A stretch of DNA of 64,000 nt from Brumimicrobium ulvae (GCF_947504225.1 NZ_CANNGT010000013.1:1-64000), one strand, 5' to 3'; counted from the first letter of the stretch, positions 53,720-63,354 are shown. Program-made: numbers and translations. The notes: generated by a model not told the origin, from the letters alone.

Positions 53720-54583
53720 TTACTTGTTTTTCCATGCGATATCGGTTAAAACCCGATATTCAGCTTCATTGCTTCCACCAACAACGGTAAACTCTATGTC
53801 TACTGGGCGAAACTTATACTTGTCCAAATTGTTTAATAAGTCTTCTATGAATGGTGTCATTTCATCAATACGAAGTGCTGTGGTGTAACGTTCCTGATTT
53901 TGTGGTTTGTTCTCACCCAAGAGAATAAACAAATTATCGGCTTTAATAACACTGATGAAATGCGTTTGAAATTCACCTGATCCATTTAAAATTTTGTTTA
54001 CCTTTTCTAAAGAATGATGTTCAGTTGCAATGTTTTTCCAATTTTCGAATTCTATTTGGGTATAATCTTGAGCTTTTCTTGTTTGGGTAATTACTGGCAT
54101 GTCATCATTATAAAGCGTACGCTTTTCAATATAGTTGGTGATGTTAGAATCTATCCAAACATCAGCAAGTTCTATAAAAGCAATAAGCTTTTGGTCTTCA
54201 AGGTAGTAGTTTCTTTCTCCTTGTGGTCTGAAATTACCATCAATGAATTGCTCTGTAATTTTCATTGGAAAACCATCTTCGTTTAGGAAGGCTGTAACTT
54301 GAATGAATTCTGAACCATGGTCCTTAGTTTGCTTTTCCCAGCGAAGTGATTTTACAACACGCGATGGATCAATTCGCTCATCGATTTCAATGATTTTTTT
54401 TGCATTTGGATATTGCATAAATGCAACTTGATTTGGATGGTCTTCTCCTTCTTCAGATGAAAGTGTTTCTTCAGTTTCTATGGCGTTGTTTTCTCCAGCT
54501 TCTGCAGTTTTTTCTTTTTGATCGCAAGATAGGGTAAAGCCTGTAAGGAGTATACAGAATAAGAATACTTTTATGTTTTTCAT
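53720..54583 (-). CDS. Lipoprotein of unknown function
   Basis: 287 residues with a lipobox (GFTLSC, cysteine near 20). A linker rich in E, T and S (to about residue 50) is followed by a domain with EKRTLYNDDMPVITQTRKAQDY and IEFTVVGGSNEAEYRVLTD. No family recognised. It lies just beyond the terminator of the OmpA gene at 54601-54630. The OmpA gene ends close to it, but a separate transcript is implied. Confidence 0.78.
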   Translation of the reverse strand: MKNIKVFLFCILLTGFTLSCDQKEKTAEAGENNAIETEETLSSEEGEDHPNQVAFMQYPNAKKIIEIDERIDPSRVVKSLRWEKQTKDHGSEFIQVTAFLNEDGFPMKITEQFIDGNFRPQGERNYYLEDQKLIAFIELADVWIDSNITNYIEKRTLYNDDMPVITQTRKAQDYTQIEFENWKNIATEHHSLEKVNKILNGSGEFQTHFISVIKADNLFILLGENKPQNQERYTTALRIDEMTPFIEDLLNNLDKYKFRPVDIEFTVVGGSNEAEYRVLTDIAWKNK

Positions 54584-54593
54584 CGTTTTTTTA

Positions 54594-54630
54594 TATTAAA
54601 AATGTCCGTGACAAACCTGCCACGGACATT
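54594..54630 (-). terminator. Terminator after the OmpA/TSP3 gene
   Basis: AATGTCCGTG (54601-54610) pairs perfectly with CACGGACATT (54621-54630) with a 10-nt loop; on the minus strand a T-rich stretch follows. Confidence 0.85.
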
Positions 54631-54648
54631 AAAATTAATAATATTTAT

Positions 54649-57183
54649 TTATTTAAAAATAATTGTCATCTCAACACGTCTGTTGGCTTGTCTACCTTCT
54701 TTCGTGTCATTTGACTCTATTGGTTGTGTTTGACCAAAGTAAAGAACAAATAATCTTTCTTTTTCAATTCCTCTTTCAATCATGAAGTCCCTTACAGACT
54801 CTGCACGTTTCTTCGAAAGAATTAAGTTGCTTTGTGCGTTTCCAACATTGTCTGTGTGACCCGCAATTTGTAAACTCCAGTCTTCTTTCTTCAACAATAC
54901 TTCTGCAAGTTCATTCAATGATTCTATAGATTCTTGCTTGATTGTTGCACGAGCAGTTTCAAACTCTAGATTGTCAAATGCAGTTTTAAGAATTTCTTGA
55001 ACTTCTTCGTCGATTTCTGGACAACCATTGTTTTCAACTGGACCAGGCGTTTCTGGACAGTCATCATCTTTATCTGGTACACCGTCTCCATCTGTATCAG
55101 TATAAGGACAACCGTTGTTTTCTTTCGGACCAGGTAAGTTTGGACATTCATCGTCTTTGTCTAAGATACCGTCACCATCTGTGTCTGGCCATGGACAACC
55201 GTTGTTTTCTTCAGGACCTGGTATTTCAGGACATTCATCCAAGAAGTCTAAAACTCCATCTCCATCGGTGTCAGGACATCCATTGTATTCTTTTGGACCA
55301 GGTACATCTGGACAAGCATCTTCGAAATCAGGAATACCGTCGCCATCAGTGTCAGGACATCCGTTGAATTCAGCTAGACCAGCCTCATTTGGACAATCGT
55401 CATCTTTGTCTGGAATTCCGTCTCCGTCAGTGTCAGGACATCCATTGAATTCCGCTAAACCAGCTTCTTCTGGACATTCGTCATCTTTATCTGGAATACC
55501 ATCTCCGTCTGTGTCAGGACATCCGTTGAATTCAGCCAATCCTGGCGTCATCGGACAATCGTCCTCAGAGTCTTGAATTCCATCACCATCCGTATCAGGA
55601 CATCCTCTAAACGCCCATACTCCCGGTACATCAATACATTCGTCTTTTTTGTCGGATACCAAATCATTATCAATATCACTTGGATGACCATAAAGTACAG
55701 GTACACGCAGGCCTGCATAGAACCCAGCACCTCTTACTTTTCCTCCTGGGAATAATGTTTTTAAATCAGGTACCCCAACAGTTAGAGGACCTAGACGCAA
55801 TCCTAATCCTGCTCTAAATCCTGCATGTGGATTATAGGATAGAGGGACACCCACACCAGCCCACTTAAAATCGTAAGTTGGAGTCACCGAGAATTGGTTC
55901 ATCATACGAACGTTTGTAGCATTCGATTTTGGGTTAACATTAATGTATGCTGTAGCATTCACATAAAAGTCCTTGTAGATGTTGTAATCAAACTGAAAAC
56001 TAATTGCCGTTGGCGTATTCATGTAATAGGTTTCAGAAGTGTCTTCACTGGCTGTCCAATCAGGGTCATTTTGGATTAAACTATCAACAATTTGAGTGAA
56101 TTGCCCTGGTGTTTCAGCATCATCAAAAATGGTTAAATCTAGTTGTGTAGTGTTTACACTAAAGTTTCTACTCTTATCTGCTTTGGTGAATTGCATTCCT
56201 CCGAAGTCAAGGAGTGAGAACCCAGCACGAATTTTATACTTGTTACGGTCTCTTCTCCAAATGTTGGTTTCACCGTCCATGTCGTATTTATATTCTTTCC
56301 AATCAGGTCTCCATTCGTAAACAACTCCCAAATCAACTCCTATTCCTAATTTTGAAGTCAATTTATAGAAATCTCCAAAAGTCGTTGTTCCTGAAGTGTT
56401 GGAAAAATATCGATCTATATTCTCTGAATACCCAAAGTTAAAATCACCACGCATTGTTGTAGCCGTATCCTTGTTTAATAATTCGAAGTCTAAATCTTTA
56501 GAGTAAACATAAGAAGAAGCAATCCCTTGGTTGAATTTTAAACGTCCTCCAACTTTCCAGAAATGTTCACCTTCATCTGCTAAAACTTGCGCATAATTAA
56601 CTCCATATTCGGCCCATACTAAAGCATTTTGAGACAGTAATGAACCGTCTATTTTTGTGCTCCAAAGAGGATTGTAATTTAAGCCTTCCTCTGCAAGTTT
56701 TAAAACTTGTGGGTTAATTTCATCTAAATTGTTTATAAATCGCAACTTTGCAGAGAACCCTACAGCTATCTTTGGGTTGATGTGAAACATGAAATTCAAA
56801 ATATCTAGCTGAGAACTCAGATATGCACCCCGGGCTTTAGCATTTGGATCATTGTAGTCTTCTATGTTATGAAAGTAATTCTCGTACAAGTTCGGTGTAC
56901 TTTGCCATGCGGTGTCTTTTCTTAAGGAATGCAACCAACTTCTTTTAGGCAGAATACTAGCGTCAAAATATTTAGCATTTTGCCAACCATCAACATTGAC
57001 GCTAAATAGGTTAACATCAACCATGAATCGGTTGTCTACTATCGATGCCGGTTGGAGGTCGGCCCCCATGATTCCAGCGTAATTACTATGGATAACTCCA
57101 AGGTAATTTTGAGCCTTTGAAGTAGGGATGTTGAGTAACAAAAACGCAAAAATCGTTATTGTCAAAAACTTAATTTTCTTCAT
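54649..57183 (-). CDS. OmpA-family outer-membrane protein with thrombospondin type 3 repeats
   Basis: 844 residues. Signal peptide (cut near TSKAQ). Residues about 25 to 500 form a DUF5723-like outer-membrane beta-barrel. A block of eight calcium-binding TSP3 repeats follows (503 to 721), each of 26 to 29 residues with D-x-DGDG and a double-cysteine pattern. Last is an OmpA peptidoglycan-binding domain (about 722 to 844) with AGHTDNVGNAQSNLILSKKRAESV and a C-terminal FGQTQPIESNDTKEGRQANRRVE. The protein links the outer membrane to the peptidoglycan, with the repeats as a rigid, calcium-stiffened spacer. It is the last gene of its strand group, with a terminator after it. Confidence 0.94.
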   Translation of the reverse strand: MKKIKFLTITIFAFLLLNIPTSKAQNYLGVIHSNYAGIMGADLQPASIVDNRFMVDVNLFSVNVDGWQNAKYFDASILPKRSWLHSLRKDTAWQSTPNLYENYFHNIEDYNDPNAKARGAYLSSQLDILNFMFHINPKIAVGFSAKLRFINNLDEINPQVLKLAEEGLNYNPLWSTKIDGSLLSQNALVWAEYGVNYAQVLADEGEHFWKVGGRLKFNQGIASSYVYSKDLDFELLNKDTATTMRGDFNFGYSENIDRYFSNTSGTTTFGDFYKLTSKLGIGVDLGVVYEWRPDWKEYKYDMDGETNIWRRDRNKYKIRAGFSLLDFGGMQFTKADKSRNFSVNTTQLDLTIFDDAETPGQFTQIVDSLIQNDPDWTASEDTSETYYMNTPTAISFQFDYNIYKDFYVNATAYINVNPKSNATNVRMMNQFSVTPTYDFKWAGVGVPLSYNPHAGFRAGLGLRLGPLTVGVPDLKTLFPGGKVRGAGFYAGLRVPVLYGHPSDIDNDLVSDKKDECIDVPGVWAFRGCPDTDGDGIQDSEDDCPMTPGLAEFNGCPDTDGDGIPDKDDECPEEAGLAEFNGCPDTDGDGIPDKDDDCPNEAGLAEFNGCPDTDGDGIPDFEDACPDVPGPKEYNGCPDTDGDGVLDFLDECPEIPGPEENNGCPWPDTDGDGILDKDDECPNLPGPKENNGCPYTDTDGDGVPDKDDDCPETPGPVENNGCPEIDEEVQEILKTAFDNLEFETARATIKQESIESLNELAEVLLKKEDWSLQIAGHTDNVGNAQSNLILSKKRAESVRDFMIERGIEKERLFVLYFGQTQPIESNDTKEGRQANRRVEMTIIFK
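55021..55677 (-). repeat. Eight tandem TSP3 units within the OmpA gene
   Basis: 81-bp units (two of 87 bp) coding for PDTDGDG-x-P/L-D-x-D-x-CP. Five middle units are strongly conserved at DNA level (units with PDTDGDGIPDKDDECP are nearly identical). Recombination could change the copy number here. Confidence 0.9.
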
Positions 57184-57238
57184 AAACCTGTAGTTTAGTG
57201 TTTCGTAAAGTGTTTCTTAAATAGAGTAATCTCTAAGA

Positions 57239-57246
57239 CAAATCTA
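57239..57246 (-). promoter_or_regulatory. Candidate -7 element of the OmpA/TSP3 gene
   Basis: TAGATTTG on the minus strand matches TAnnTTTG, 55 bp before the ATG at 57183. Confidence 0.4.
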
Positions 57247-57276
57247 ATAAAAGCAATTAGAAATACGACTTTGAGA

Positions 57277-59448
57277 CTAGTATTTATTCTTATAACAAAT
57301 AATTGATTGGGCAATTATCGTATAAGTGTAAAGTGTATTGTCGTTTTTATTGAAGTAGGAAATCGTTTTATTTCTACCTTCTTTTGGAAAGCCTTCAAGT
57401 GTTTCTCCTAGTTTGTTGAATGCATGGATCTTGTTTTGAAGATAATCAAAAACAACACTTGTTTTGCTTGCTGAATGGTAGTCGAATGCACCTACTTCAT
57501 TGAATGGTAGTTGTTTACTGTAAAGAATTTCATTGTCATGATTAAATACCTTGAAATTGTTGCCGTTAGAAATGATAAAGTATTCAGCGTTGACTTTAAA
57601 TAACTGACCGTTATCAATGAGTCGAGCATCTTTGTTTTCTACTCCTTTTATATCTGAGACTTGACTGTAAACTTTTCCGTCCTTCTGAAAATAAGTGATT
57701 ACTCGTCCCTTATATTTTATCGCATGTTGAACTGTCGTTTTACCGATTAGTTGAGCCTTAGCAGGTGTTTCTAGGTATCCGAGGTACTGTTGAAAGTCAG
57801 CGTTAACAGCCCACACCCTTAAGTTCCCCTTAATGTTTAACGCATAAGGAGTTGAAACGATTCCTTCTTTTCCAACCTGAATGATGTTCAGTTCAAGTCC
57901 AGCGCTGTTCAACATGATGATTTCTCCTTGTTGGTTACCAATTAAAAAACGTTTGGTCCCATTCCATACAAATTCACTGATCCCCGTTGTTAAATCGTGC
58001 TCTGATTGGTAAGGGAAACCTCCTACATCATTTCCGTTTAAATCAATTAAATGAATTTGTCTTTTTGTACGGAATAAGAATTGGTGTTTGTTGTTATTGA
58101 ATACATCCACCACCATAACTTCTCCTTGAATTGGAGATTTAACATCGCCTTGCCATAGGGTCTTGCCATTTGGACTTACAAGTTCATACTTCCCTGATTG
58201 GTCATAACTTAAAACAGAGGTACCATTCCTTAAATGATCAGTGATTGGAACTAATTTATAAGTTTCATGCTTCACCGAGGTTGACCACGTTGTTTTATCA
58301 GCAAGGTTTAATTGTTCACTTGGCGGTTGTGTATTCACCTCAAACATGAGTTTGTTTTTCCATGTTAAACTGGCTTTTTTATCCATTGAAATGTCACGCA
58401 TATTAACATGGGAAGGGAGTCCACCAAAAAACTGCTCTTGACGGTCTGGACTCAAAGCTAAAGTTTTTCCTAGCTGGTAATTAACCAAAATCTTTCGGGC
58501 AATACTTTTTGATTCAATAAATAAGACTTTATCTTCAATTTCAATAACATAAAATCGGGACTTTTCCTTTAAAGGGAAGTCATGGGTAAGTTGAAAACCA
58601 CTAAATGAGTGCATGTCTTCTAAAACAAGTACAGAATCCTCGTTTTTAGATTGTTCGATTAAAATTAAGCTTGGGGTTTGTTGTGAGCGATAATCGCTTA
58701 CCAAAATATGGTGTCCTTCGTAATCAATAGTCACATAACCTTTATCAACCCATAAATTCATAGGGCCATCTTTAAAAATAGAATCTTTGCTCGCTGCAAA
58801 GAAACGCTCTTTAAATAAATAGGATGAGCTTGAATGCGGAATGACAGAGGAGAAGATTGGAATATCTTTTACCGCTTCACCATACACCGCGTTGGGTTCG
58901 CTAGATCTGTATTCGAAAAATCCTTTGCTCAAATTGTATACATCTGTTCGTTTCCATTGTTGACCAAGATTCACCCAAAAATTTGCAGAGGCTTTTTTAT
59001 CACCTTCAAGCAAAAGGTTTTTAGTGAGTTTATTTTCACAGTATTGGTAATCTTTTGAAATCATTAGGTGTCTACCTTCAAATTTATAAGTAACATCCTT
59101 TAGTTTGAAAAAGGAGTTGATGTGGGCAGCCTCAGCGCTTTTCCATTTACTGTCTTTTTCGAAAATAATAATCGCACGATTACCGCTTGCATAAATTTTC
59201 AATCCTTGATAAGGTAAAGAGTCAAGAGCTGGTAATGTGAGGGCTAAGGGGTTACCTTTAATGGCTTCAAAGTAATTGGCATCTTTTGTTTCCTCAAATT
59301 TATTAATCAGTAGTATGGATTGATCTTCATTGCAAAAGACGTTCTCCGGATTTACAGTATTGTCTACATTAATCCATAACTCATAACTTGAATAAGCAAT
59401 CCAAGCAATGGCAGACAATACTATACTGATAAGAATAAAACGCTTCAT
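57277..59448 (-). CDS. Large membrane-anchored protein with propeller-like repeats, unknown function
   Basis: 723 residues. An N-terminal membrane anchor (FILISIVLSAIAWIAYSS) precedes a big extracytoplasmic region. The first half (about 30 to 370) has no recognised domain. The second half (about 390 to 723) shows repeats typical of PQQ-like or other beta-propellers, such as GKYELVSPNGKTLWQGDV, RQIHLIDLNGNDVGGFP, GEIIMLNSAGLELNIIQV and NKIHAFNKLGETLEGFPKEG. These propeller-bearing anchored proteins often assist assembly of surface proteins, but no function can be assigned. It lies upstream of the OmpA gene on the same strand with a 93-bp gap carrying the OmpA -7 element. Confidence 0.8.
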   Translation of the reverse strand: MKRFILISIVLSAIAWIAYSSYELWINVDNTVNPENVFCNEDQSILLINKFEETKDANYFEAIKGNPLALTLPALDSLPYQGLKIYASGNRAIIIFEKDSKWKSAEAAHINSFFKLKDVTYKFEGRHLMISKDYQYCENKLTKNLLLEGDKKASANFWVNLGQQWKRTDVYNLSKGFFEYRSSEPNAVYGEAVKDIPIFSSVIPHSSSSYLFKERFFAASKDSIFKDGPMNLWVDKGYVTIDYEGHHILVSDYRSQQTPSLILIEQSKNEDSVLVLEDMHSFSGFQLTHDFPLKEKSRFYVIEIEDKVLFIESKSIARKILVNYQLGKTLALSPDRQEQFFGGLPSHVNMRDISMDKKASLTWKNKLMFEVNTQPPSEQLNLADKTTWSTSVKHETYKLVPITDHLRNGTSVLSYDQSGKYELVSPNGKTLWQGDVKSPIQGEVMVVDVFNNNKHQFLFRTKRQIHLIDLNGNDVGGFPYQSEHDLTTGISEFVWNGTKRFLIGNQQGEIIMLNSAGLELNIIQVGKEGIVSTPYALNIKGNLRVWAVNADFQQYLGYLETPAKAQLIGKTTVQHAIKYKGRVITYFQKDGKVYSQVSDIKGVENKDARLIDNGQLFKVNAEYFIISNGNNFKVFNHDNEILYSKQLPFNEVGAFDYHSASKTSVVFDYLQNKIHAFNKLGETLEGFPKEGRNKTISYFNKNDNTLYTYTIIAQSIICYKNKY

Positions 59449-59562
59449 CCAATTATTTTTTTCAAAACTAAGGCTTAAAGATAAACAATCTCACTGCTTT
59501 GATGAATTTTATTAACGAATTAATGTTCTTTTGGATAATACAGTTGAGATTTAAGAAAAGAA

Positions 59563-60132
59563 TTAAAGCTTAAATGTTTTTCTGTGATATTTTGTTGCTC
59601 CGTATTGAAGAACAGCAGCTTTGTGCGCCTTTGTTGGATAGCCCATGTTTTTTTGCCAATCATATTCTGGATGTTCTTTGTGAATGTTTTGCATAAATTC
59701 ATCCCTAGCTTCTTTGGCCAGGACTGATGCAGCAGCAATGCTAAGGAATTTAGCGTCACCTTTAACAATGCATTCATGTGGAATTTCAGGGTAAGGATTG
59801 AATCGATTCCCGTCGATCAATAAAAGCTCTGGCTTTTGATTTAATCCATCAACGGCCTTATGCATGGCTTCAAAACTGGCGTTAAGAATATTGATCTCAT
59901 CAATACGTACTTGGTCTATAAAGGCAACCGAATAAGAAAGAGCCATTTCTTTTATGAGAGGGACCAATTGCTGACGTTTTTTGGCGCTTAATTGCTTTGA
60001 GTCATTTAATGTTGGTATTATACAATCTTTAGGGAGAATTACAGCAGCAGCAACCACTGGTCCAGAGATGCATCCTCTTCCTGCTTCATCGCATCCAGCT
60101 TCTATTTTGTCTTCTGTAAAATATGGATTCAT
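59563..60132 (-). CDS. rnhB: Ribonuclease HII
   Basis: 189 residues. Catalytic residues lie in AGCDEAGRGCISGPVV (D and E of the DEAGRG box), LLIDGNRFNPYPEI and KGDAKFLSIAAASVLAKEARD. The C-terminal part ENMGYPTK-type motif is present as KNMGYPTKAHKAAV. It cleaves the RNA strand of RNA-DNA hybrids, including single ribonucleotides in DNA. Cytoplasmic. It stands alone. Confidence 0.96.
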   Translation of the reverse strand: MNPYFTEDKIEAGCDEAGRGCISGPVVAAAVILPKDCIIPTLNDSKQLSAKKRQQLVPLIKEMALSYSVAFIDQVRIDEINILNASFEAMHKAVDGLNQKPELLLIDGNRFNPYPEIPHECIVKGDAKFLSIAAASVLAKEARDEFMQNIHKEHPEYDWQKNMGYPTKAHKAAVLQYGATKYHRKTFKL

Positions 60133-60255
60133 TTTGTTCTATTTTCATTTCGGTGAGTAAATATAAAAATCTATCTCAGTATTTAGAATTATTCAATTTG
60201 AATCGTTTATAAAAGAGATTTATGAATTTTTGTATTGAGTTTTCCTTGTTTTGAC

Positions 60256-60263
60256 TTACATTT
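60256..60263 (+). promoter_or_regulatory. Candidate -7 element of the 120-residue secreted protein gene
   Basis: TACATTTG matches TAnnTTTG; a TTG lies 18 nt upstream (60235-60237). Transcription would start near 60270, giving a leader of about 150 nt. Confidence 0.45.
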
Positions 60264-60405
60264 GAAGAAGACTAGTGCGTTTAATTTGATGTTTTAGCCT
60301 AGTATTCACCATCGTGGCACATGTTTTGACCGAAGGTTATTAAATAAATAAAATAAAGAAGTTAATTTGTAGATGCAACTTTTTATCCGCATATTTAGTC
60401 TTCTT
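60264..60405 (+). promoter_or_regulatory. 5' leader enclosed by a 10-bp inverted repeat
   Basis: AAGAAGACTA (60264-60273) is complementary to TAGTCTTCTT (60396-60405), 122 nt apart. The distal arm ends 17 nt before the ATG at 60423. The stem could close a structured leader; alternatively both arms are binding sites. No known riboswitch is recognised. Confidence 0.3.
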
Positions 60406-60422
60406 TAAAAATAAATAGAGTT

Positions 60423-60785
60423 ATGAAAAAAATAATTACACTTATCGCAATAATGTTTTTCGCTTTAGTGAGCTTTGCTCAAACTGCTAAAGTAGAAGGA
60501 GATAAAGATCTTTTGAAAGCCAATCTCGCTAAAAAAGAAGTTATTTTTGTTATGCCAAGTGAAATAACCTCTGAAACTATTGATAAGTCAGCTCAATATT
60601 ATACTGATTACTTCACAGTTGAGTATAGTGATGAAACTAAGGTTGCTAAAATATTGCTGATTTCTGAGGCAGAAAGTGACAGAAGGGTAATCATGAGATT
60701 TTTACTTTCTTCTGGAGTTAGAACCATCCAATTCGATGGAAATGATTACACCATCATGGAGTTTTACTCAAACTTTTTAGAATAG
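60423..60785 (+). CDS. Small secreted protein of unknown function
   Basis: 120 residues with a clear signal peptide (cut near VSFAQ). The mature part has about 100 residues: the motif KAN-LAKKEVIFVMPSEITSE, then YTDYFTVEYSDETKVAKILLI and a tail NDYTIMEFYSNFLE. No family recognised; it may be periplasmic. A terminator lies 25 bp after the stop, so it is a single-gene transcript with a long leader. Confidence 0.78.
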   Translation: MKKIITLIAIMFFALVSFAQTAKVEGDKDLLKANLAKKEVIFVMPSEITSETIDKSAQYYTDYFTVEYSDETKVAKILLISEAESDRRVIMRFLLSSGVRTIQFDGNDYTIMEFYSNFLE

Positions 60786-60810
60786 AAACTTAAGCTTAAA
60801 TTGAATATAG

Positions 60811-60844
60811 AAAGGCTTTTCGAAATTATCGGAAAGCCTTTTTC
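60811..60844 (+). terminator. Terminator after the small secreted protein gene
   Basis: AAAGGCTTTTCG (60811-60822) pairs with CGGAAAGCCTTT (60830-60841); T-run after the stem. Since the neighbouring gene ends at 60847 on the other strand, it may serve both. Confidence 0.85.
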
Positions 60845-60846
60845 TT

Positions 60847-62862
60847 TTATCCCTTTAATATTGAAAGTGCTTCAGTTATTTCTTGAGTAGGTGCTTGACA
60901 AGCAAAGTCTTCGCAAATGTAAATGGTGCTCTGTTGTGTAAATGCTTTGTCTTGCAAAAACGGAGTAGTCACTTTATTCCCGCCACCGTAAACCACATTT
61001 GGAATATAGCTTTCGCCCAATTCGTATCGAATTTGTACGGCGTCCTCACCTGTGATGGCTACTTCATGAAAAGGCTCGGTATATGAAAGTGCCAATAATG
61101 CCCAGTTAGAATATCCAGCGCCATACCTTGGCATTTGATCGTATACATTGGACAACATCTGCTTCGACATCTGAACATATTTATCAGAATGGTAGAGTTT
61201 ACCAAGTTTGAATAAATTGTGCGCCATCACACTGTTGGAAGCAGGAATAACATTGTCATTGACCTCAAGCTTTCGAGTGAGCAATTCTGTATCCTTATCT
61301 GTGAAAAAGAACATTTTAGACTGCTCATCATAAAAATGATCGATCGTAAAATCCAATAATGTTTTGGCAAGGTTAATCCACTTCTGTTCAAATGTTGTTT
61401 CGTGAAGTGTGATAAAGGCATCAATAACATGAGCGTAATCTTCCAAAAAACCATTGATTTTTGATTTTCCATCTTTTCGTGTTCGGTATAGGTGCCCGTT
61501 GTCGTTGTTCAATTGATGATCGACCAACCAATTTGCTGTTTTTTTTGCTTCATCGATATAGTTCGTGTTTTGCAATGCTAAACCAGCTTCTGCTAGTCCT
61601 TTTATGGTCATTGCGTTCCAGGAAGTTAGTTGTTTGTCATCCAAACCTGGATGAGTTCTATGGTCTCTAACTTTATTTAGCTTTTGATGTGCAAGTTCTA
61701 ATTGTTGTTCAAATTTTATGAGCGACATTCCTTTTTCACTGCACCATTCTTCCTTTGTAGACTTCCTTAAAAGAATATATTGATTATCCTCCCAATAGCC
61801 CACATCGTTTACATTATAGAATTCACTAAACCAATCAAAATCTTCTTTTAAAACATCTTGGAGCTCTGTCTTTGTCCATGTGTAAAACTTCCCTTCTACG
61901 CCTTCAGAGTCAGCATCTAATGCCGAATAAAACCCATGGTCTTTATGGCGCATTTCACGCATCATCCAAGCTATGGTTTGGTCAATTACATCTTTGTAAA
62001 TTAACTGATTGTCGTGTTGATAGGCTTTCGCATAAACAGACAAAAGCTGTCCGTTGTCATAAAGCATTTTTTCAAAATGAGGAACCTTCCATAAATGGTC
62101 AACGGAGTACCTTGAAAAGCCACCTCCTAATTGGTCATAAATTCCGCCCAAAGCCATTTTTTTTAGCGATTTATGCGCGTGGTTTATTGCTGTTTGGTCG
62201 TTTAATTGGTAACCATAACGCAATAGAAATTCGAAATTATTTGGCATGGGAAACTTTGGGGCTCTGTTATCACCACCCTCTTCAAAGTCAAAGATTTGCT
62301 TCCATTTTTGAACCATCTCCGTTAATGTAGCAGGATCGAAATCTTGTTTTGGTTCCACAACTTCAACCAATTCTGAATTGATGACCCCTTCGGTGAGTTG
62401 TTTTGCATATTCCTCAACACGTGGTAAGTCTTCTTGATAGGTTTTCCATAGTTGTTGAATGATCTCCATCCAATTGTTTTTGGGGAAATATGTTCCGCCA
62501 AATATTGGACGACCATCAGGAAGCGCAAAACAGTTCAATGGCCAACCTCCTTGTTGGGTCATGAGTTGTACGGCGTTCATGTAGATTTGATCTACATCAG
62601 GACGTTCTTCTCTGTCGACTTTAATACACACCAAATATTTGTTCATGAGTTCTGCCACAGCTTCATCTTCAAAGCTTTCGTGTTCCATGACATGACACCA
62701 GTGACAAGCAGAATAACCAACGCTAATCAAAACAAGTTTCCCTTCGTCCTTTGCTTTTGTAAAAGCTTCTTCACTCCATTCGACCCAATTTACTGGGTTG
62801 TGTGCATGTTGGAGAAGGTAAGGACTACTTGAATTGATTAAATCATTGGTGTATTTTTTCAT
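60847..62862 (-). CDS. Thioredoxin-domain protein of the DUF255/YyaL family
   Basis: 671 residues, the family's usual size. It starts with [15 protein letters not shown] and has the redox-like motif [16 protein letters not shown], then [17 protein letters not shown] and [23 protein letters not shown] large alpha/alpha-barrel region follows (about 200 to 560). The human relative is SPATA20. The N-terminal part resembles thioredoxin with C-H-W-C; the other part resembles N-acylglucosamine epimerase/cellulase folds. Function is not established. It is 6 bp from the following lipoprotein gene. Confidence 0.93.
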   Translation of the reverse strand: MKKYTNDLINSSSPYLLQHAHNPVNWVEWSEEAFTKAKDEGKLVLISVGYSACHWCHVMEHESFEDEAVAELMNKYLVCIKVDREERPDVDQIYMNAVQLMTQQGGWPLNCFALPDGRPIFGGTYFPKNNWMEIIQQLWKTYQEDLPRVEEYAKQLTEGVINSELVEVVEPKQDFDPATLTEMVQKWKQIFDFEEGGDNRAPKFPMPNNFEFLLRYGYQLNDQTAINHAHKSLKKMALGGIYDQLGGGFSRYSVDHLWKVPHFEKMLYDNGQLLSVYAKAYQHDNQLIYKDVIDQTIAWMMREMRHKDHGFYSALDADSEGVEGKFYTWTKTELQDVLKEDFDWFSEFYNVNDVGYWEDNQYILLRKSTKEEWCSEKGMSLIKFEQQLELAHQKLNKVRDHRTHPGLDDKQLTSWNAMTIKGLAEAGLALQNTNYIDEAKKTANWLVDHQLNNDNGHLYRTRKDGKSKINGFLEDYAHVIDAFITLHETTFEQKWINLAKTLLDFTIDHFYDEQSKMFFFTDKDTELLTRKLEVNDNVIPASNSVMAHNLFKLGKLYHSDKYVQMSKQMLSNVYDQMPRYGAGYSNWALLALSYTEPFHEVAITGEDAVQIRYELGESYIPNVVYGGGNKVTTPFLQDKAFTQQSTIYICEDFACQAPTQEITEALSILKG

Positions 62863-62868
62863 TGTATT

Positions 62869-63351
62869 TTAAAAGTTTAAAAACTGACCTAGGTTTATGT
62901 CTAAGTCTTTGAGGTTGATCTTTTTAGTTTGGTCAATGTGTTTTCTCACGGGAATTCCAACAACTGAAGCTTTAAGGACTCCCTCTAGTCTTAAGTTTAC
63001 AGTTCCACCCGTAGCAATCTTCATTAGGGAAAGTAGAACTCCTTTTTCTAAAAGTACTTCTACCGGAACATTGTCTAGGGTAGTGGTCTTCCTTTTCATT
63101 TTGTATTTCTGAAGAAGCTGAGCATTTCCAATATACTTGTCGTTGAGGTAGAGTTTAAAAGAAGATTTTCTCACTTTCAAATTATAGCCATTTGGATTGT
63201 AGGCCGAAACATCAATGTTAAAAGATATTTTTTCTTTGTTTAATTCATCTAATTTAAAATTAGATACGCCTTTGAATTCTGGATCCTCTATACATCCTGT
63301 AGTAATAAACAGGACAGATAATAATACGACTAAGTACTTGAAGTTTTTCAT
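62869..63351 (-). CDS. Lipoprotein with LEA type 2-like domain
   Basis: 160 residues with a lipobox (ITTGC, cysteine at about residue 20). The domain (about 30 to 155) has the pattern ISFNIDVSAYNPNGYNLKVRKSSF and LYLNDKYIG, characteristic of LEA14/WHy-type domains (N-P-N-x-x-x-L and a following beta strand). These domains help stability under desiccation in plants; in bacteria they may bind other proteins at the envelope. It starts 3 bp after the upstream M20 gene and ends 6 bp before the DUF255 gene, so all three probably form one operon. Confidence 0.82.
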   Translation of the reverse strand: MKNFKYLVVLLSVLFITTGCIEDPEFKGVSNFKLDELNKEKISFNIDVSAYNPNGYNLKVRKSSFKLYLNDKYIGNAQLLQKYKMKRKTTTLDNVPVEVLLEKGVLLSLMKIATGGTVNLRLEGVLKASVVGIPVRKHIDQTKKINLKDLDINLGQFLNF

Positions 63352-63354
63352 ATA

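Noticed and set aside
55115..55576. A 153-codon plus-strand reading frame with proline/serine/glycine repeats
   Set aside because: It is the antisense of the TSP3 repeats of the OmpA gene; its repeat content is a shadow of that coding strand.
59520..59777. An 85-codon minus-strand frame overlapping the end of rnhB
   Set aside because: It is a shifted frame of rnhB, whose own motifs in the overlapping frame are intact.
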